From the NCBI GenBank assembly GCA_945890595.1, contig CAMDCQ010000020.1, positions 1 through 19,181 of the forward strand: DNA of 19,181 nucleotides. Reading direction: 5' to 3'. Origin of the DNA: Chitinophaga pinensis. GTDB taxonomy: Bacteria > Bacteroidota > Bacteroidia > NS11-12g > UBA9320. Below, one piece after another: positions 14,861 to 19,181 of this stretch; positions within the stretch are counted from its first letter, which is position 1, and the number at the start of each line of letters is the position of its first letter. The translations under genes and the position numbers were made by a program. The notes under the pieces are model-generated. The model saw only the letters and a program-made list of their open reading frames with translations. It did not search any database and was not told the origin of the DNA.

Positions 14861-15210
14861 TCCTCTTTTAAATCAAGATTATCTAAAATTTTATTGATGC
14901 GTTGAGCGTAGTCTAACGTACTATCTAAATAGAAATTGAGTTCCGGTATTTTACGAATACGCTTACCAATAACCATGGCCAACTCTCTTCTTATTTCTTT
15001 ATTATGAAATTCAATAGTTCGAAGACTAACCTCTCTATCCTTGGATCCTAAAACACTCACATATATTTTTGCCAAGCCTAAGTCAGCAGTTGCTACTACT
15101 TCTACTACAGTAATTAGTTCTCCTGGAAGAATCTTACTACCATAGCGAGACAAAATAGGGGCTAAATCTCGTTGGATAGAACGCGATATCTTCTCGGTGC
15201 GTATGCTCAT
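14857..15210 (-). CDS. rbfA: 30S ribosome-binding factor RbfA
   Basis: RbfA binds the immature 30S subunit and helps finish processing and folding of the 16S rRNA 5' end, important in cold growth. The 117-residue product shows the single KH-like domain: starting RTEKISRSIQRDLAPIL (4-20), central strand ITVVEVVATADLGLAKIYVSV (33-53), RRELAMVIGKRIRKIPELNFYLDSTLDY (74-101) and a closing helix INKILDNLD. It starts 3 bases after the stop of the coiled-coil gene and shares its TGA with the GTG of the permease gene, so all four genes are probably on one mRNA. Confidence 0.95.
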   Translation of the reverse strand: MSIRTEKISRSIQRDLAPILSRYGSKILPGELITVVEVVATADLGLAKIYVSVLGSKDREVSLRTIEFHNKEIRRELAMVIGKRIRKIPELNFYLDSTLDYAQRINKILDNLDLKEE

Positions 15211-15213
15211 TTA

Positions 15214-16128
15214 TTATTTAAGGGTAAACTCAGAGCTTCCCATTTTATGGTCATCGCTAAACACATTTAAAATGTATTTACCAGCTGTCATTCCGTCGGT
15301 TTTTGGTATGCTCAAACTACCTTTTTCATTGGCATTTTGGAAGTTAACTATTTTTTTAACCGTGTACATTCTCTCACTTCCATCAAAGTTAAATGTACCA
15401 GAACCTGCTGAACTGTTGTGCAGCGTGCTTTTATTTGGCGTTATTACTTGGAAATAAAGCGTTTTCTCCCCTTTACTTGCTAAGTCATTATTGGCTAGTA
15501 CATAGTTAACATCTATTTTATCTAGCTTACTGATTTTGTCAGTCGTTTTAAAATCACCAAATACGGCATCTCTTAGCGGCAATACATCCAAAGCTTTAAA
15601 GAAAATTCGTGACCCAACAGCAACTTGTTTTGTAAGTTCAGTATTCACTACCACCATTTCTGCTACTTTTCCTTGCTCCGCTTCTACTTGCTTTTGAATT
15701 ACGTAGTTTTCGTCTTTCAAGTATTGGTTTTCTTTACTTAATCTTTCTATTTCCGCAGTCAAAGCTTCTATCTCTCCTCGTAAATCAGCAATTTTACTTT
15801 TTGCTTTTGCAGCAGTCAATTTACCGCTTTTTAACATTTTGCGAATTTCAGCGACTTTAGCTTGCAATTCAGCATCTCTAATTCCAATAATGCTGTCTAG
15901 TTGTGCATTTTGTCCTGTTTTTTCTGCTAGATTCTCTCTAAGTTCCGCTTCTAACAGTTGAAGTTCCTCGAGGTCTTCTTCAGTACTTTGCAACTCCGTG
16001 GTAGTCTCATTTAGTTGATCACTTTTGGTAACTAACTTATAGATTAAACCAACGTTTAATAGCAGTAAACCGAATATCATGGCGAACAATAATCTTCTAC
16101 TTTTTTGATCTTTAACTTCTAATGTCAT
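15214..16128 (-). CDS. Membrane-anchored coiled-coil protein of unknown function
   Basis: This 304-residue protein is first in the rbfA operon. A short cytoplasmic basic head (RRLLF) leads into one transmembrane helix (about 13-32: FAMIFGLLLLNVGLIYKLV). A long coiled coil follows (about 37-170), rich in Glu, Leu and Lys and with a few breaks, notably GIRD near 82 and KSGKLTAAKAKS near 100-111. Residues 175-304 are beta-rich and end KYILNVFSDDHKMGSSEFTLK, with a DGMTAGKYILNVF segment that resembles an immunoglobulin-like or sandwich fold. By the positive-inside rule the coiled coil and terminal domain lie in the periplasm. I do not recognise a named family. Upstream (81 bases) only a weak -7 box (TAATATTG, 16185..16178) was found. 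Confidence 0.8.
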   Translation of the reverse strand: MTLEVKDQKSRRLLFAMIFGLLLLNVGLIYKLVTKSDQLNETTTELQSTEEDLEELQLLEAELRENLAEKTGQNAQLDSIIGIRDAELQAKVAEIRKMLKSGKLTAAKAKSKIADLRGEIEALTAEIERLSKENQYLKDENYVIQKQVEAEQGKVAEMVVVNTELTKQVAVGSRIFFKALDVLPLRDAVFGDFKTTDKISKLDKIDVNYVLANNDLASKGEKTLYFQVITPNKSTLHNSSAGSGTFNFDGSERMYTVKKIVNFQNANEKGSLSIPKTDGMTAGKYILNVFSDDHKMGSSEFTLK

Positions 16129-16209
16129 TGTATTTATTTTTTTAAGGTTAGCTTTTTGGTAGTTTGTACTATGAGTGCAATATTACACTTAAATTACTTA
16201 ACGTCTCTT

Positions 16210-18486
16210 TTATGCGTTTTGTTGTTTGATTAAGTTCAACGCGCTTCCAGCTCTAAACCAAGCTATTTGGGCTTCGTTGTACGTGTGATTAGCTACAATA
16301 CTATGATTTGTTCCATCCTCGTGATGTACGACTATGGTTAATGGCACACCTTCAGCAAAAGACTCTAAGCCTAGTATATCAAACGTATCTGTTTCTTGTA
16401 TTAAATCGTAATCAGTTGAATTAGCGAATGTTAAGCCTAGCATTCCTTGTTTTTTAAGGTTTGTCTCGTGTATACGTGCAAAGGATTTTACAACTACCGC
16501 TCTTACCGCCAGGAATCTTGGTTCCATAGCTGCATGTTCTCTACTTGAACCTTCACCATAATTTTCTTCTCCAAAAACGATGGAAAATTCACCAGAAGCT
16601 TTTATTGCTCTAGCTACTTGAGGCACACCTTCGTATTGACCCGTGTAAGGGTTTAAGATTGAATCTGGCTTCCCGTTAAATGCATTTTCTGCACCGATCA
16701 AGCAGTTATTTGAAATATTATCTAGATGCCCTCTGTAGGATAACCACGGACCAGCCATAGAAATGTGATCGGTAGTACATTTACCTTTTGCTTTAATAAG
16801 TAATTTAAGCCCTTTCAAATCTCTACCTTCCCACGGCAAGAAACCTTCTAATAACTGTAATCTCTTCGAGTTAGGATCTACTTTTACACTTACCCCACTG
16901 CCATCCTCTGATGGAGCAAGGTACCCATTATCTTCTACGCCAAATCCTTTTGGAGGCAATTCAAATCCAGTAGGTTCGTCTAGCATTACCGCTTCCCCTT
17001 TGTTATTGATCAGGCTATCAGTAGCAGGATTAAAATCTAAGCGACCTGAAATAGCGATTGCAGCTACAATTTCTGGCGAAGCAACAAAGGCGTGGGTGTT
17101 CGGGTTACCGTCTGCACGTTTGCTAAAATTTCTGTTAAATGAGTGAATGATACTGTTTTTAGGCGCATTTTTCGGATCGCTGTATCTAGCCCATTGGCCA
17201 ATACAAGGACCGCAAGCATTGGTAAAAATTACAGCATTCAGGTCTTCAAAAATACCCAACAAGCCATCTCGCTCTGCGGTATAACGCACTGTTTCAGAAC
17301 CTGGATTAATGCCCAGTTGCGCTTTCATAGTGATCCCTTTATCCACTGCTTGTTTGGCAATAGATGCCGCTCTACTCAAATCTTCGTAAGAAGAGTTGGT
17401 ACATGAACCTATAAGTCCCCATTCTACATCAAGAGGCCAACCGTTGGCTTCTGCCTTCTCTTTCATTTCACCAACTTTGGTATCTAAATCTGGAGTAAAA
17501 GGACCGTTCATGTGCGGTTTGAGCTCGCTTAGGTTTATTTCAATCACCTGATCAAAGTATTGCTCTGGATTCGCATATACTTCATCGTCACCTGTTAGGT
17601 GGTCTCTTACCTGGTTAGCAAGATCGGCAACTTCAGCTCTGCCTGTAGCTCTAAGGTAACGCTCCATACTATCATCATACCCAAAAGTAGATGTAGTAGC
17701 TCCGATTTCTGCCCCCATATTGCAAATAGTACCTTTACCTGTACATGACATAGAGGTTGCGCCTTCACCAAAATATTCTACAATAGCGCCTGTACCACCT
17801 TTCACAGAAAGTATTCCTGCTACTTTTAAGATAACATCTTTAGGTGCTGACCAGCCGCTAAGCTTACCTGTTAATTTTACACCAATTAACTTAGGAAACT
17901 TAAGCTCCCAAGCCATACCAGCCATCACATCTACCGCATCAGCTCCACCTACTCCTATGGCTACCATACCCAATCCGCCGGCGTTTACCGTATGTGAATC
18001 GGTTCCAATCATCATGCCCCCTGGGAAAGCATAGTTTTCTAGGACCACTTGATGAATAATACCTGCTCCTGGTTTCCAAAATCCAATTCCGTACTTATCC
18101 GAAACTGATTCTAAGAAGTTAAAAACCTCATTAGAGGTATTAATAGCATTTTGCAAATCTTCATTTGCACCTATTTTAGCTTGAATTAAGTGGTCGCAAT
18201 GTACCGTAGTAGGAACGGCCACTTTCTTTTTACCCGCTTGCATAAATTGCAAAAGAGCCATTTGCGCCGTAGCGTCTTGACAAGCAATACGGTCCGGGGC
18301 GAAATCTACGTAATCTTTACCTCTTGCGAAGGCCGTAGATGCATTGCCATCCCAAAGATGACTGTATAATATTTTTTCTGAAAGTGTAAGTGGTTTCCCT
18401 ACTACAGCTCTGGCTGCAGCTACTTTACTTTCTAAATTTTGATAGGTTTTTTGAATTAAATCGAGGTCGAATACGGTGTTGCTCAT
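16210..18486 (-). CDS. acnA: Aconitate hydratase, mitochondrial-type
   Basis: Aconitase interconverts citrate and isocitrate through cis-aconitate in the TCA cycle, using a [4Fe-4S] cluster. The 758-residue product matches mitochondrial-type aconitases in length and order. The three cluster cysteines are Cys362 (GSCTNSSYED), Cys425 and Cys428 (NACGPCIGQW). Substrate-loop segments VHCDHL (95-100) and GTDSHTVNAGGLG (161-173) are present. The C-terminal swivel domain carries TTDHISMAGP (571-580) and YGEGSSREHAA, with the catalytic serine at about 648. A mitochondrial-like aconitase has been described in Bacteroides fragilis, so this type fits the phylum. The ATG at 18486 is preceded by a clear promoter 11 bases away. 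The downstream coiled-coil gene starts 81 bases after the stop, and no terminator was found between them. Confidence 0.96.
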   Translation of the reverse strand: MSNTVFDLDLIQKTYQNLESKVAAARAVVGKPLTLSEKILYSHLWDGNASTAFARGKDYVDFAPDRIACQDATAQMALLQFMQAGKKKVAVPTTVHCDHLIQAKIGANEDLQNAINTSNEVFNFLESVSDKYGIGFWKPGAGIIHQVVLENYAFPGGMMIGTDSHTVNAGGLGMVAIGVGGADAVDVMAGMAWELKFPKLIGVKLTGKLSGWSAPKDVILKVAGILSVKGGTGAIVEYFGEGATSMSCTGKGTICNMGAEIGATTSTFGYDDSMERYLRATGRAEVADLANQVRDHLTGDDEVYANPEQYFDQVIEINLSELKPHMNGPFTPDLDTKVGEMKEKAEANGWPLDVEWGLIGSCTNSSYEDLSRAASIAKQAVDKGITMKAQLGINPGSETVRYTAERDGLLGIFEDLNAVIFTNACGPCIGQWARYSDPKNAPKNSIIHSFNRNFSKRADGNPNTHAFVASPEIVAAIAISGRLDFNPATDSLINNKGEAVMLDEPTGFELPPKGFGVEDNGYLAPSEDGSGVSVKVDPNSKRLQLLEGFLPWEGRDLKGLKLLIKAKGKCTTDHISMAGPWLSYRGHLDNISNNCLIGAENAFNGKPDSILNPYTGQYEGVPQVARAIKASGEFSIVFGEENYGEGSSREHAAMEPRFLAVRAVVVKSFARIHETNLKKQGMLGLTFANSTDYDLIQETDTFDILGLESFAEGVPLTIVVHHEDGTNHSIVANHTYNEAQIAWFRAGSALNLIKQQNA

Positions 18487-18497
18487 GATTGTGATTG

Positions 18498-18529
18498 CAA
18501 ATTTATTCTTTTTGTTTTTTTATGAGCAA
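18498..18529 (-). promoter_or_regulatory. Promoter of the aconitase gene
   Basis: On the minus strand TTG (18529..18527), 21 bases, then TAAATTTG (18505..18498), an exact -7 match. The box ends 11 bases before the ATG, so the mRNA would have a leader of only a few bases. Confidence 0.65.
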
Positions 18530-18677
18530 GTATATGGTGTAATGATTTGGCAATATGCAGAAATTACCGATAATATAATTCCTGGGAAGACAAAACAGTG
18601 GATTTGGGAGAATGCTCTATAAGATTACAAAACACATCATTTTGATGAAAAAATGCTGAAGTTTTTTTAAAAAAAAG

Positions 18678-18686
18678 TTATCCACA
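18678..18686 (+). promoter_or_regulatory. Single perfect DnaA box
   Basis: TTATCCACA is the consensus DnaA-binding 9-mer. It follows a TTTTTTTAAAAAAAA stretch in the divergent spacer between aconitase and the repeat-bearing gene. No second box was seen nearby, so a replication origin is not supported. Binding by DnaA as a regulator, or chance, are the options. Confidence 0.35.
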
Positions 18687-18722
18687 AAACCAAACTGCGC
18701 GTCTCTTGCCATATTTAAATTA

Positions 18723-18730
18723 TATTTTTG
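18723..18730 (+). promoter_or_regulatory. -7 promoter box TATTTTTG of the repeat-bearing gene
   Basis: TATTTTTG matches TAnnTTTG and lies 28 bases before the ATG at 18759. The only upstream TTG (18706-18708) is 14 bases away, shorter than usual, so promoter strength is uncertain. Confidence 0.45.
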
Positions 18731-18758
18731 AGTTTTTTTTCCAATAAAACAACATAAT

Positions 18759-19181
18759 ATGAAAACATTTAAAACACAAAACAGCTCTTCAGCTCTTCAG
18801 CTCTTCAGCTCTTCAGCTCTTAGGGGCAAATTTACTTTTTTTGTAACTGCTCTTGTACTGTTAATGAGTGCCACTTTTAGCTATGGTCAAGCGGAAGGCG
18901 AGTTTGATGACCCCAATTTAGATTATGGTACTGACACCCTAGAAGGGCGAACTGACCCTGTACCAATACCTGGGTTTATCTACCACCATTGCAACTCGCC
19001 ACAAATTGTTAATTTTAACATTTTACACTTCCAATCTTTTGCCAAACTTGCAATCTCCTTATCTTCTAATGAAGAATTGGTCGAGATAACCAACAACAAC
19101 ACTCACCAAACCACCACAAAGACAATCTATGGAGATGGTTACATCCCTTTAGAGTTAGAAACTAGCTATACCCTTTATGTA
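18759..19181 (+). CDS. Exported protein with repeat-bearing N-terminus, candidate phase-variable surface protein (cut by window edge)
   Basis: The frame opens with ATG at 18759 and stays open to the window end, giving 141 residues of a longer protein. Residues 1-24 form an unusual serine/leucine-rich leader (MKTFKTQNSSSALQLFSSSA, then LRGK) encoded largely by the octamer repeat. The hydrophobic core FTFFVTALVLLMSATF (25-40) follows, with a likely cleavage site near SYGQ (41-44), so it is a signal peptide with a stretched n-region. The mature part is acidic at first (EGEFDDPNLDYGTDTLEG) and then beta-prone (VNFNILHFQSFAKLAISLSS, TKTIYGDGYIPLELETSYTL). No domain is recognised; secreted, Type-IX-sorted or adhesin-like proteins often look like this, but the C-terminus is not visible. 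No ATG, GTG or TTG after the repeat would keep the whole signal peptide in frame. Confidence 0.7.
   Translation, partial: MKTFKTQNSSSALQLFSSSALRGKFTFFVTALVLLMSATFSYGQAEGEFDDPNLDYGTDTLEGRTDPVPIPGFIYHHCNSPQIVNFNILHFQSFAKLAISLSSNEELVEITNNNTHQTTTKTIYGDGYIPLELETSYTLYV
18782..18821 (+). repeat. Octanucleotide tandem repeat (CAGCTCTT)x5 inside a coding sequence
   Basis: Five exact head-to-tail copies of CAGCTCTT span 18782-18789, 18790-18797, 18798-18805, 18806-18813 and 18814-18821. They lie 23 bases after the ATG. The unit length is not a multiple of three, so loss or gain of one copy shifts the frame. The next stops in the other frames are TAG at 18821-18823 and TAA at 18844-18846. Five copies leave the frame open. 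Confidence 0.95.

Noticed and set aside
17143..18034. Plus-strand open frames inside the aconitase gene
   Set aside because: They are antisense to a conserved enzyme, with no recognisable protein features or promoter.
18660..18700. Chromosomal replication origin suggested by the DnaA box and AT-rich tract
   Set aside because: Only one exact DnaA box is present, no cluster of boxes or 13-mer array was seen, and neighbouring genes are not the usual origin genes.
18782..18821. CRISPR array or sequencing artefact
   Set aside because: The units are 8 bases, head to tail without spacers, so it is not CRISPR. The copies are exact and leave the downstream signal peptide in frame, which argues against random error, although reads would settle it.
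1..19181. tRNA or rRNA genes, insertion sequences, integrases, phage or toxin-antitoxin genes
   Set aside because: None was recognised on either strand by eye; the spacers are short and the genes are mostly ordinary chromosomal ones.

Overview
The window looks like a chromosomal segment of a Bacteroidota bacterium, probably of the order Flavobacteriales. Three things point there. Several upstream regions carry the phylum-specific promoter pattern TTG-N19-21-TAnnTTTG. The gene content is typical of the group: a fused-type SecDF start, a mitochondrial-type aconitase, a DUF6089-like outer-membrane barrel, and an RND pump preceded by TetR, TolC and a lipoprotein adaptor. The base composition is AT-rich. 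The exact genus cannot be read from the sequence.

Left end (1-3000): the first codons of secDF (minus strand) and a uridine kinase gene (minus) lie divergent from a large plus-strand gene. That gene encodes an exported, probably lipid-anchored protein with the domain order of glucan, water dikinases: a phosphohistidine swivel followed by an ATP-grasp nucleotide-binding domain. Middle left (3000-9870): an efflux operon of a TetR-family regulator, a TolC-like outer-membrane factor, a lipoprotein membrane-fusion protein and an HAE1-type RND transporter. It has a promoter with a candidate autoregulatory operator at its head and a GNRA-loop terminator at its end. Middle (9870-13040): an ElaA-type acetyltransferase, an M42 metallo-aminopeptidase with a palindromic terminator, an ArsC/Spx-like thioredoxin-fold protein and an outer-membrane beta-barrel, all on the plus strand.

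Right part (13040-18490): a tight minus-strand operon runs from a membrane-anchored coiled-coil protein through rbfA (ribosome maturation) and a LolC/E-like FtsX-domain permease to pth (peptidyl-tRNA hydrolase). The junctions are 3 nt apart, GTGA and TAATG. Aconitase lies upstream on the same strand. Far right (18490-19181): a spacer holding one perfect DnaA box precedes a plus-strand gene, cut by the window edge, that encodes an exported protein.

The most notable observation is in that last gene. Five perfect tandem copies of the 8-bp unit CAGCTCTT lie inside the coding sequence just before the signal-peptide core. Because 8 is not a multiple of 3, and both other frames meet a stop within about 25 bases after the repeat, copy-number change would switch the protein off. 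This is the architecture of a phase-variable contingency locus. Secondary points are the exported GWD-like dikinase, the palindrome over the efflux promoter, and a TTCGCAC motif shared by two divergent start regions.
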